Assembly (NCBI RefSeq): GCF_025244865.1
Contig: NZ_CP104273.1
Location: forward strand, 186,001-250,000
Length of the DNA: 64,000 bases
From: Arthrobacter sp. zg-Y1110
Lineage (GTDB): Bacteria; Actinomycetota; Actinomycetes; Actinomycetales; Micrococcaceae
Reading direction: 5' to 3'
Below are positions 39,085 through 45,527 of this stretch, piece by piece. The translations under genes were made by a program, and so were the position numbers. Position 1 is the first letter of the stretch, and every line of letters starts with the position of its first letter. The notes beneath the pieces are model-generated. The model had not been told where the DNA came from. It worked only from the letters and a program-made list of their open reading frames with translations, and did not search any database.

Positions 39085-39627
39085 CAGGAGTCCGGCTGCT
39101 GCACCTGACGGAGGGTTGGGTTCGCCCTCCATCGTCCAGGCTGTTCCGGTGGCGGCCTCGACCGTGTTCTTCCATTCGTCGACGGTTCCGGTCCAGGGGA
39201 AGGGTAGTCCGGGGTCGAACTGCCGAATGGTGAAATCCACGACGGCGTGGCCCTCACGGTAGCCGGCGAGGATGGCAACGTGCTGGCCGCGGCCGGAGAT
39301 CATCAGCTCGTCGACCCATTCGGCGTCCAGTTCCGCGGCGCCGAGTTCGATGACCTCCCCGGTGGCGGCCCAGCAGTTCCCGCGGGCGATCTCGGGGTCG
39401 GCCATTCTGTAGAGCTCGACTGTGCCGTGCTTGTCGGCCCCGACACTGTGGTCCACGATTTCGAGCAGCTCGTTGTACTCCAGGAACTCCTCGGCAGCAC
39501 GGCGGGCCCTGTCTGCTGCCGAAGAGGGTGCTGCGGTGAGAGTGACCCCGGCAGCCTCCCTGGCAGACACGGACGAGAAGGTGCCGTCCGGATGACGGGG
39601 GTGGGCTGCTGTGTCGAAGCTGTTCAT
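39073..39627 (-). CDS. tagged protein
   Basis: The 184-residue protein opens MNSFDTAAHPRHPDG and the tag variant HPDGTFSSVSAREAAGVTL. The body is a mixed fold with NCWAATGEVIELGAAELDAEWV, GRGQHVAILAGYREGHAVVDF and a Trp-containing WTGTVDEWKN, reminiscent of phage protein families with a conserved NCWAAT-Cys site, but not identified. The shared paralogous domain is absent. Start-adjacent motif of the CCGCACACAG subtype. Confidence 0.6.
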   Translation of the reverse strand: MNSFDTAAHPRHPDGTFSSVSAREAAGVTLTAAPSSAADRARRAAEEFLEYNELLEIVDHSVGADKHGTVELYRMADPEIARGNCWAATGEVIELGAAELDAEWVDELMISGRGQHVAILAGYREGHAVVDFTIRQFDPGLPFPWTGTVDEWKNTVEAATGTAWTMEGEPNPPSGAAAGLLPHT

Positions 39628-39633
39628 GCCTGC

Positions 39634-39643
39634 CTGTGTGCGG
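39634..39643 (-). promoter_or_regulatory. class I motif, CCGCACACAG subtype
   Basis: GGCCGCACACAGGCAGGC abuts the ATG at 39627 of a tagged-protein gene. Confidence 0.65.
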
Positions 39644-39650
39644 CCGGCAG

Positions 39651-39908
39651 TCAGCTGCGCCGGATGATTTCGGTCTCGACGTCGTTGAGCAGTCCTGCTG
39701 CCAGGACGTCCCGGGGGTTGTGCTTCAGGTGTCGCTGCAGAGCCGCGGAGCGGTGACGCAGGTTCCTGGCCGTCATGTCGCCGGGCCGGGCGGATCCCAG
39801 GGCTGACGCGAGCCTTCGGCCGCCGCCGGCTTCCCGGGTCAGTGCAACTGAGATGAGGAGGACAGCAGCGGTGACGGCTTTCCTGCCGGTATGGGAAACC
39901 TTGTTCAT
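39651..39908 (-). CDS. small protein with N-terminal hydrophobic segment
   Basis: The 85-residue protein has a basic start and a short hydrophobic stretch (AVTAAVLLISVAL, residues 11-23) that could be a signal or anchor. A basic body follows with RNLRHRSAALQRHLKHNPRDV and an acidic end (NDVETEII). Not recognised; the coding call is supported by an in-frame start after GGAAGAGTCCG. Confidence 0.5.
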   Translation of the reverse strand: MNKVSHTGRKAVTAAVLLISVALTREAGGGRRLASALGSARPGDMTARNLRHRSAALQRHLKHNPRDVLAAGLLNDVETEIIRRS

Positions 39909-39956
39909 CGGACTCTTCCGGGTTGGTGCTTTCTCAATTATGACCGCAGCAATGCC

Positions 39957-40000
39957 AATGGCAGGCAGCCTGCGGCGGGTGACCGGGGCTGCCTGCCATT
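39957..40000 (-). terminator. terminator
   Basis: AATGGCAGGCAGCC...GGCTGCCTGCCATT, about 55 bp downstream of the stop at 40056. Confidence 0.75.
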
Positions 40001-40055
40001 GAGGTGCAGTGGCTACCTCTTCAGCGCCTTCAGCTGCGCGCCGACGGCAGGGTTC

Positions 40056-40439
40056 CTACTCGGAGCCGACGTATTCTCCGATGTTCCGGAACCGTGTCTG
40101 GCGGGTGCGGCCGGCACCGTCGCCGGAGAGGACGTCCACGCTGTCGGGGTTGTCTGCGCAGAGGTCGAAGAAGTATGCGGCAGCATCCGGAGTGGGGTCC
40201 ACGAGGCGGATCTTGGGGACGCCGTACTCGGTGGTGATGAGCCGGTAGAGTGCCTCGGCATATTCCCGTGTCATCAGGTCGTTGCGGAAGCAGCGCACGG
40301 TAACGGTGGCGGTGGTGCTGAACTGCTTCGTCGACACGCATTCGGCCAGGTGTTCGAGATGCGTCTTGGCTTCATCGGCTGTCAGGGCGTGCCTGGGCAG
40401 CGGCTCCAGGACGACATTGCCATTTCGGTTCTGGGACAT
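40056..40439 (-). CDS. hypothetical protein under class II promoter
   Basis: The 127-residue protein has VVLEPLPRHALTADEAKTHL, a strand-rich STTATVTVRCFRNDLM, a helix YAEALYRLITTEYG and FFDLCADNPDSVDVL. It resembles a small alpha/beta fold. It shares its promoter class with the ribonucleotide reductase genes, so it may be expressed with them. Function unknown. Confidence 0.6.
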   Translation of the reverse strand: MSQNRNGNVVLEPLPRHALTADEAKTHLEHLAECVSTKQFSTTATVTVRCFRNDLMTREYAEALYRLITTEYGVPKIRLVDPTPDAAAYFFDLCADNPDSVDVLSGDGAGRTRQTRFRNIGEYVGSE

Positions 40440-40496
40440 CGGGATCCTTGTTTCGTTGGTGGTCTGTGCCCGATCCGCGGAAAGGGCCCTCTATGT

Positions 40497-40522
40497 TTCT
40501 ATGCCTGCCGGACGCTGACGGG
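40497..40522 (-). promoter_or_regulatory. class II promoter (CCCGTC-N13-CATAGAA)
   Basis: The same spacing as the nrd promoters, with one change in each box. About 58 bp upstream of the start at 40439. Confidence 0.6.
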
Positions 40523-40561
40523 CGTCGGAGACGGTCCTGCCGGGAAGCTTCCCGCTGCCCG

Positions 40562-40573
40562 CCGCACACATAT
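40562..40573 (+). promoter_or_regulatory. class I motif, plus strand
   Basis: CCGCACACATAT about 42 bp upstream of the ATG at 40615, with AGGAGGAACCC in the leader. Confidence 0.6.
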
Positions 40574-40614
40574 GGGTTGAGGCCAAATAGGCCGTACCGA
40601 CTCAGGAGGAACCC

Positions 40615-40953
40615 ATGCGTGCAGCCATCATTCCGGCAGACCTTTCCAAGCCCGTCCGTATCGAGACGGTCACCTTCACCGAAATCCGGACAATCGTCGG
40701 CGGCTACATCCAGGCCCTGTCGATCCGCGAGATGGATGCCTCCCTCTACACCGATGAAGAAGCCAAGCTCAAGGGATCCATCCCTGTGAACCCCCGGGCC
40801 TCCGCCATCACTGCGACGCTCCTGAACATGGATGATCCCATCCTTGGGGACGTCGTGCTCGTGGGTGCCGCGGACGGGGAGGGCAACGAGACGGACCTTT
40901 CCGACCAGGTTGTCGAGGTTCTCGAATCGGTGTTCAGCGCGGGCCGCATCTAG
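40615..40953 (+). CDS. DUF3846 phage-type protein
   Basis: The 112-residue protein starts MRAAIIPADLSKPVRIETV and continues VGGYIQALSIREMDASLYTD, then EEAKLKGSIPVN and PILGDVVLVGAADGEGN. This is the DUF3846 pattern (VGGxIE...lyxnEexK...N...GdvvlvG). The family is frequent in actinophages and plasmids; function unknown. Behind a near-perfect ribosome-binding site. Confidence 0.8.
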   Translation: MRAAIIPADLSKPVRIETVTFTEIRTIVGGYIQALSIREMDASLYTDEEAKLKGSIPVNPRASAITATLLNMDDPILGDVVLVGAADGEGNETDLSDQVVEVLESVFSAGRI

Positions 40954-40965
40954 CTCTTCAGCGCG

Positions 40966-41004
40966 AAAAGAGAGGGAACCGGCGTTGTGCCGGCTCCCTC
41001 TCTT
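40966..41004. terminator. terminator after DUF3846 gene
   Basis: An 18-bp stem AAAAGAGAGGGA-CCGGC with one mismatch and a CTT end. Confidence 0.85.
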
Positions 41005-41094
41005 CGTTTCAATGGACGGTCACTGCGGAGCGATACCCCACAGCACCGCCTTCGTCTGACCTCAGGACAGCATTTACAGAGTCAGCGGTGCCGC

Positions 41095-41472
41095 TCACAC
41101 ATTGAAGGCGTTGGCGATGAGGTACAGGACGATCCACACCGGGGTGACGATAAGCGCAACCTTCCTGTACCTCTCATACTCTTCCAGCGGAAGGCCGCGG
41201 CTGTCAGTCTGCCTGCCCGCCACGAGGATGATGAGATCCACGAGAACCCAGATACCGAGGCCACCGAGGGTGATGAGCTTCAGGATGCCGGTTCCCACCT
41301 TGCCCAGGTAAAACCGGTCTGCCGCCAGGATCCCCAGCAGCAGGGAAAGGAGCCAGGCTGCGAGGAATGATTTCTGCGGCTGCGGCGGGTGCTGGTCTCC
41401 CGGGTACGGCTGCTGTTTGGCGGCCGGGCAGGTCTCCGGCGTAGGGCTGGGCATGGGTGTAGGGCTGGGCAT
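41095..41472 (-). CDS. TM2-domain membrane protein
   Basis: The 125-residue protein has a Pro/Gln-rich cytoplasmic start, including a duplicated MPSPTP hexapeptide, then a TM2 domain: KSFLAAWLLSLLLGILAADR and FYLGKVGTGILKLITLGGLG then IWVLVDLIILV, with the conserved DRFYLGK between the two helices. A third hydrophobic segment lies at the C-terminus. The TM2 family is widespread, role unclear. The first ATG (41472) follows AGAAGGAACACCC; the second repeat's ATG at 41454 is an alternative. Confidence 0.8.
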   Translation of the reverse strand: MPSPTPMPSPTPETCPAAKQQPYPGDQHPPQPQKSFLAAWLLSLLLGILAADRFYLGKVGTGILKLITLGGLGIWVLVDLIILVAGRQTDSRGLPLEEYERYRKVALIVTPVWIVLYLIANAFNV

Positions 41473-41562
41473 GGGTGTTCCTTCTGTGGGGAGTGCAGGG
41501 GGCGTTATTCGCCGCGGTCAGCAGGCAGGATCAGCTGCAGCGGCAGGCGCGCAAGCCGGGAG

Positions 41563-41907
41563 TTACGCAGCGTTCTCTTCGCCGGACCAGTCGGTTACCA
41601 GGACCGCTTCAAGGATGCCGATCGTCGTTTCCCGGTCGGCGCCGGGGCCCGGCCAGCCGGAGGCACTCAGTGCCTTCGCAACATCGCCGGTGGCTTCCCA
41701 GACGGATTCGTCGTACTCGTCCAGGAGCCTGACGGTGATGTTGCGGTCAGGCCAGCCTTTCATCTGCCGGCGGGTCACAATGTCGACCAGCGCAGTGGCC
41801 GCCCGATGGGATGAGTGATGGAACGTCGGGCACTGCCCGTCGTAAGAGATCTCCCAAAGGCGGGATGGTGCCGGGGCCGGCTCTGTTACTACTGTGATCG
41901 CGCTCAT
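41563..41907 (-). CDS. hypothetical protein
   Basis: The 114-residue acidic protein, MSAITVVTEPAPAPSRLWEI at the start, contains RLWEISYDGQCPTFHHSSHR and NITVRLLDEYDESVWEATGD. It is not recognised. The start is fixed by the class I motif 6 bp upstream. Confidence 0.6.
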   Translation of the reverse strand: MSAITVVTEPAPAPSRLWEISYDGQCPTFHHSSHRAATALVDIVTRRQMKGWPDRNITVRLLDEYDESVWEATGDVAKALSASGWPGPGADRETTIGILEAVLVTDWSGEENAA

Positions 41908-41912
41908 GCCGT

Positions 41913-41924
41913 CTATGTGTGCGG
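41913..41924 (-). promoter_or_regulatory. class I motif, start-adjacent
   Basis: CCGCACACATAGACGGC abuts the ATG at 41907. Confidence 0.65.
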
Positions 41925-41952
41925 CACTGCGCTTCTTTCGGCACACCAGGCC

Positions 41953-42591
41953 TCAGTCGGCCTCGACGAGCGTCACCTCGATACCCTTGGAGCGGGCGTA
42001 CCGGGCACAGTGGCTTGCTCCGCCGGACCCTGCACGGATGAACGCGATGCAGTGGTCCGGGGCAGTATCGACCATGGCCTCGTTCCGGTCGTAGCCGGCG
42101 CGGTGGTTGTAGACCCCGCCGGGCCGCCAGACGGCCGGATGCCTTTCGACGGTCAGGCCGTTGTGCTCCCAGATTTCCTCGCAGATCCTGTCGGCACCCT
42201 TCGGGCAGGCGCCGGATACCAGGACAGCCTCGGGGTCCTTGCCGGTTGACTCCCACCAAGTACGAAGGGCATCACGGATTGCCTTGCGGTCGTCCCAGGT
42301 CCGGGATCCGGTGATGAGCAGACGCGGCGGCTGTTCATGCCCTGCAGGCACTTCCCCGCGGGGATTGGCTCCGGTCTTGGCGTAGAGGATGTCGCTGACT
42401 TTCTCGCGGAGGCCCGGACCGGGGATGGTGTGACCGTTGAGGCCGACAAGGATGGCCCGGCCGCGGCCATCATAGGTAACGGCCAGCCGGTCGCCGCCGC
42501 GGATGAACACGGTAGCGGCGTCCGGCAGCTCATCCATGGCCCAGGAACCGCTGTTGAAGGCAATGGTGTGATGCTCCCTCCGCGCGGTCAT
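41953..42591 (-). CDS. SLOG-superfamily protein (DUF2493-like)
   Basis: The 212-residue protein has an N-terminal part (residues 1-95) of unknown type and a C-terminal SLOG/DUF2493 Rossmannoid domain: RLLITGSRTWDDRKAI, AVLVSGACPKGADRICEEIW, and HCIAFIRAGSGGASHCARYA. SLOG domains bind nucleotides such as NAD or ADP-ribose derivatives and are used as sensors in conflict systems. Its start overlaps the ATP-grasp stop (ATGA), placing it in the 41953-44266 operon. Confidence 0.8.
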   Translation of the reverse strand: MTARREHHTIAFNSGSWAMDELPDAATVFIRGGDRLAVTYDGRGRAILVGLNGHTIPGPGLREKVSDILYAKTGANPRGEVPAGHEQPPRLLITGSRTWDDRKAIRDALRTWWESTGKDPEAVLVSGACPKGADRICEEIWEHNGLTVERHPAVWRPGGVYNHRAGYDRNEAMVDTAPDHCIAFIRAGSGGASHCARYARSKGIEVTLVEAD

Positions 42592-43964
42592 ACCCATGAG
42601 CTGGTCCTTGGCACGGTCAGCTGGAAAGACGAGGGGTCTTCGAAGTAGTCCAGGGCCCAGTAGGTCAGGCAGGGCGAGTCCCCTTCGCCGCAGACGGCAC
42701 AGACGACCAGCTCTCCCTTGCCGCCGCAGGGCTCGCAGCCGCCGCAGCATCCCGCGTTGACGCTCTCCTGGTAGTGCAGCGCCGACAGCAGCTCAGCAGC
42801 AGTGCAGGGGCCGACCCCGGCAACTTCAGAGGCATGGTTCACGTAGCCGTCCAGACCGGCTTCGCTGCCGCAGGCGCACAGTGTCCTGCCGTTCAGGGCA
42901 GACGGGATCAGCGGATGGCCGGCCAGCGCGGCGTTCTTTTCTTCCAGCCACTTCCGGTAGGCGCCAACGGCCAGCGTCGGGTCGGAGGCGAAGAGACCGG
43001 AGTTCAGCCACCCGTTGAGTTCGATGACCAGCGGTTCGCCGTCGGCACCAAGTGCGACATCCATGACGTAGTTCTGAAGTTCCGGCTGCTCCCGGGCGAG
43101 GTCGGCTGCGGCGCCGCGGGCGAAGTTCACCAGACGTGCCACGGTCTCCGTTGCCTCAACGACGTCGGAAACGCCCCTGCGGTCTTCGCGGATCCTGGTG
43201 TCGAAGGCCCCGGTGCGCTCCAGTGGCGTGAATTCCTCGATGGAGGCCCCTCCGGTGACAACTTCCTGGCCGACGATGAACATCCGGTACTCGCAGCGCA
43301 TGGTTACGGATTCCTGGACGAAGAGCGCGTCGATACCCGTCCCGGTGCGTTCCAGCGCGTAACCGGCACGGTAGACCAGGGCCTCCCAGATGTCGCGGTC
43401 GCTGGCATCGGCCGGCAGGCTGAACTCGAAGATGCCGAGCTTGGTTTTGGTGGCCTTCACGAAGAAGTCGGTCACGCCGTCGTCCAGCAGCGTGCGGATG
43501 GTGCGGATGAAGTCGACCCCCTCGCTGTCGGGAAGCCAGTGGGTGAGGGCGGTACGGCGTCCGAGGCGGGAGGTGAATGCCTCGTACCGGAAGTAGTCGC
43601 TAGCCAGGACCTCGTCCCGCAGGACCTTGGTCGAGTGGCGGTCGTCGAGCTGCGCACCGTAGCAGGGCAGGCCGTCGAGTTCATCCAAGCGCCTACGGGC
43701 ACCGTGCCCGAGGTGCACGACGTCGGTGCGGTCGGGCACGTGGAGCCAGATGTTCTCCCCGAAGGCGTCGACGGCAGCCTTCAGCCGGGCAGCCTGCTCG
43801 TAAAAGTTTTCGTAGTCGGCTTCCTCGCTGACCACCGGCTCGCCCACGTAGCGGGCCCAGAGGGATGTCAACTCCGCAGCCCGGTGTTCGTGGCCGGGAC
43901 GGACCTCGGGAGGCATGGGGCGTTCAAAGATCGTCAGCAGCAGGCTGATCGGCAGAGCTGTCAC
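42588..43964 (-). CDS. ATP-grasp (R2K-type) protein with Cys-rich tail
   Basis: The 458-residue protein has an ATP-grasp core from about residue 110 to 340: DFFVKATKTKLGIFEF, FVQESVTMRCEYRMFIVGQE and the metal site VMDVALGADGEPLVIELNGW followed by LNSGLFASDP, the form seen in R2K ligases of phages. R2K enzymes are predicted to ligate amino acids or peptides. The C-terminal 100 residues add CACGSEAG and a cluster CCGGCEPCGGKGELVVCAVCG, a DnaJ-like zinc-binding pattern. It is tightly coupled to a SLOG gene downstream and a small Cys-containing gene upstream. Confidence 0.7.
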   Translation of the reverse strand: MTALPISLLLTIFERPMPPEVRPGHEHRAAELTSLWARYVGEPVVSEEADYENFYEQAARLKAAVDAFGENIWLHVPDRTDVVHLGHGARRRLDELDGLPCYGAQLDDRHSTKVLRDEVLASDYFRYEAFTSRLGRRTALTHWLPDSEGVDFIRTIRTLLDDGVTDFFVKATKTKLGIFEFSLPADASDRDIWEALVYRAGYALERTGTGIDALFVQESVTMRCEYRMFIVGQEVVTGGASIEEFTPLERTGAFDTRIREDRRGVSDVVEATETVARLVNFARGAAADLAREQPELQNYVMDVALGADGEPLVIELNGWLNSGLFASDPTLAVGAYRKWLEEKNAALAGHPLIPSALNGRTLCACGSEAGLDGYVNHASEVAGVGPCTAAELLSALHYQESVNAGCCGGCEPCGGKGELVVCAVCGEGDSPCLTYWALDYFEDPSSFQLTVPRTSSWV

Positions 43965-44266
43965 AGTTTGTCCTGTTCTGCCAGGTACGCGGCATATTCC
44001 TCATTCGACGCGCGCTGGCGCTCAGCCTCTTCGGCATCCTCCGCGGCGGACTGTTCCACCCATGCTGCAAGGCTTGCCGCGGTCGACCAGTCGGGGCCGA
44101 ATACGTCGTCGTTGGACCGGCGGCGGTACCGGTACAGGGGCGGCAGCGACGGCTCTCCCGGGGCGGTGCCGACCTCGACCGAATCCAGGTACAGGGTCGT
44201 CGTGCAGGACTTGCCGCGGCAGCAGTGCCGCTCCAGGGTCTTGGGAAGGTCGGGGGTTTCGCTCAT
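43961..44266 (-). CDS. small CCxxxxC protein
   Basis: The 101-residue protein begins MSETPDLPKTLERHCCRGKS and continues CTTTLYLDSVEVG, then ends in a long acidic helix (AAEDAEEAERQRASNEEYAAYLAEQ). The start at 44266 follows CGGAGAGACC. It overlaps the ATP-grasp gene by 4 bp. It could be the substrate or an adaptor of that enzyme, by position only. Confidence 0.6.
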   Translation of the reverse strand: MSETPDLPKTLERHCCRGKSCTTTLYLDSVEVGTAPGEPSLPPLYRYRRRSNDDVFGPDWSTAASLAAWVEQSAAEDAEEAERQRASNEEYAAYLAEQDKL

Positions 44267-44321
44267 GGTCTCTCCGTTGTCGGTCTCTGAACGGCGGGTG
44301 GGTCGATTGGGTTGGATGGTG

Positions 44322-44903
44322 TCACCGGATGGCGGCCACGAAGTCATTGATGCGACGGGCCGCAGAGGCCGTGTTCACCCCGTGGCCGAGGATGAAGGCG
44401 ATGGCGTCGGTCTCCCCTGCAGGTGCTCCCCGCTCGGTCAGCAGCCCTGTGCGGAAGTGCTGAGCGTCGGGAACCAGCAGAGACGAAAAGGCGACGTCGG
44501 CGTCCCGCAGGACGGCTTCCATGGTGTTGCGCGGTGCCTGTCGGTGCGGGAAGCAGGTTGCCCGGATTAGATCCTGGACCGGCTCCACGTCCATGAAGGC
44601 GCCGAGGCATTCCCCGGCAGCTGCAACAGCCCTTTCGATGTTCACCGAGTCATCCGGGTCTCCGGCATAGTCGACGTCATGGAACACCGCAGCGAGGACG
44701 GTCTGCAGCGTCTGTGCAGGACTCAGCCCCTCGTCCGCCGCCAGCTCGAGTACGGCCAGTGCCACCACGAGGATGTGCGGTGTGCCGTGATAGGGCAGGT
44801 GCGCGGAGGGATTAGCGTCCAAGGCTGCCAGTACGGAATCCGCCCTGGGGCCCAAGGAGCCCCGCAGGTAGTCGGCCAGCTTCCCCCGGCGTTCGGTGTC
44901 CAC
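44322..44903 (-). CDS. HD-domain phosphohydrolase
   Basis: The 193-residue protein has the HD metal-binding set: YHGTPHILVVALAVLELA near residue 40, VLAAVFHDVDYAG near 70 and LRDADVAF near 130. It would hydrolyse a phosphate ester or nucleotide. It lies directly upstream of the small-Cys/ATP-grasp/SLOG genes on the same strand, 55 bp away, so a common transcript is likely. Confidence 0.75.
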   Translation of the reverse strand: MDTERRGKLADYLRGSLGPRADSVLAALDANPSAHLPYHGTPHILVVALAVLELAADEGLSPAQTLQTVLAAVFHDVDYAGDPDDSVNIERAVAAAGECLGAFMDVEPVQDLIRATCFPHRQAPRNTMEAVLRDADVAFSSLLVPDAQHFRTGLLTERGAPAGETDAIAFILGHGVNTASAARRINDFVAAIR

Positions 44904-44923
44904 CGGCCGAGGGCGGTAGGAGT

Positions 44924-45094
44924 TCAGGAGTTCCCCCCGTTCAGGTTCCGGAACAGAAGCTCCCGCACAGCTTCAGGGAGGACCTTACTGTCCGGCCGGG
45001 GCCCGGCATCGTGCGCCACAGGACCCGGCGCATGCTCGACCGGGAGCGGTCTGAAGCTGGTCGCCCAGTTATCGTGCGCCGGTTCGTCGCACAT
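44924..45094 (-). CDS. small hypothetical protein, 56 aa
   Basis: The frame starts 5 bp after the stop codon of the 45100 gene and encodes MCDEPAHDNWATSFRPLPVE at the N-terminus, ending in a helix VLPEAVRELLFRNLN. It is supported by position in the operon and sensible composition. Unknown function. Confidence 0.5.
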   Translation of the reverse strand: MCDEPAHDNWATSFRPLPVEHAPGPVAHDAGPRPDSKVLPEAVRELLFRNLNGGNS

Positions 45095-45099
45095 GGCCG

Positions 45100-45309
45100 C
45101 TAGAGACCGACAGCCTGGGAGAGCGTGGACGAGCGATCGCCAACATGGACTTCGATCTCATCAGCCAGCTCCTTAGGTACTTCCAGCCCCAGGCTCAGCA
45201 GGATGTTCACGTAAGCAATCAGGTTCGCCGTGCGTGCCAGCTTGTTCGCGTTGTGCTGCATCTGAGTAGACCTGGTCAATGCTTCGGTCAGACGAAAATC
45301 AACAGCCAT
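45100..45309 (-). CDS. small helical protein, 69 aa
   Basis: The protein reads MAVDFRLTEALTRSTQMQHN, then KLARTANLIAYVNILLSLG and a Glu-rich end (LADEIEVHVGD). It looks like a short helix-turn-helix or helical bundle. GGAAGGTATCTCCC precedes the ATG. It is the first gene after the class I motif at 45357 and may lead the HD/ATP-grasp/SLOG operon. Confidence 0.6.
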   Translation of the reverse strand: MAVDFRLTEALTRSTQMQHNANKLARTANLIAYVNILLSLGLEVPKELADEIEVHVGDRSSTLSQAVGL

Positions 45310-45356
45310 GGGAGATACCTTCCGGATCGGAGCCACCTTCCGCAGCTCGCTACCAC

Positions 45357-45385
45357 CTATGTGTGCGGACAGACTCCCCCCTCTA
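45357..45385 (-). promoter_or_regulatory. class I motif, TAGA box
   Basis: The core is about 48 bp upstream of the start at 45309, with TAGA at the GAGA position. It may drive the genes down to 41953. Confidence 0.6.
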
Positions 45386-45467
45386 CCCAGTCTGTGAACC
45401 AACTTGCACGGGAGATGTCAGCACTGGGCCGGTCAATTCGGTGCTGGCACCCTCTAACCGGACGGGC

Positions 45468-45505
45468 AGAAGCCCCTTCCTGATTTATGCAGGAAGGGGG
45501 CTTCT
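45468..45505 (-). terminator. terminator of giant gene
   Basis: AGAAGCCCC-TTCCTG pairs with CAGGAAGGGGGCTTCT, 23 bp downstream of the stop at 45528. Confidence 0.85.
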
Positions 45506-45527
45506 TTACGCCCCACGGCATGCAGGT

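Noticed and set aside
40013..40261. Alternative frame with a plausible C-terminus, hinting at a frameshift in the 40056 gene
   Set aside because: The 40056 frame is complete, starts behind its promoter and has better composition; no frameshift is needed.
42774..44570. A 598-codon plus-strand frame opposite the ATP-grasp gene
   Set aside because: No domain, no start signal, and the minus strand holds recognisable ATP-grasp motifs with coupled neighbours.
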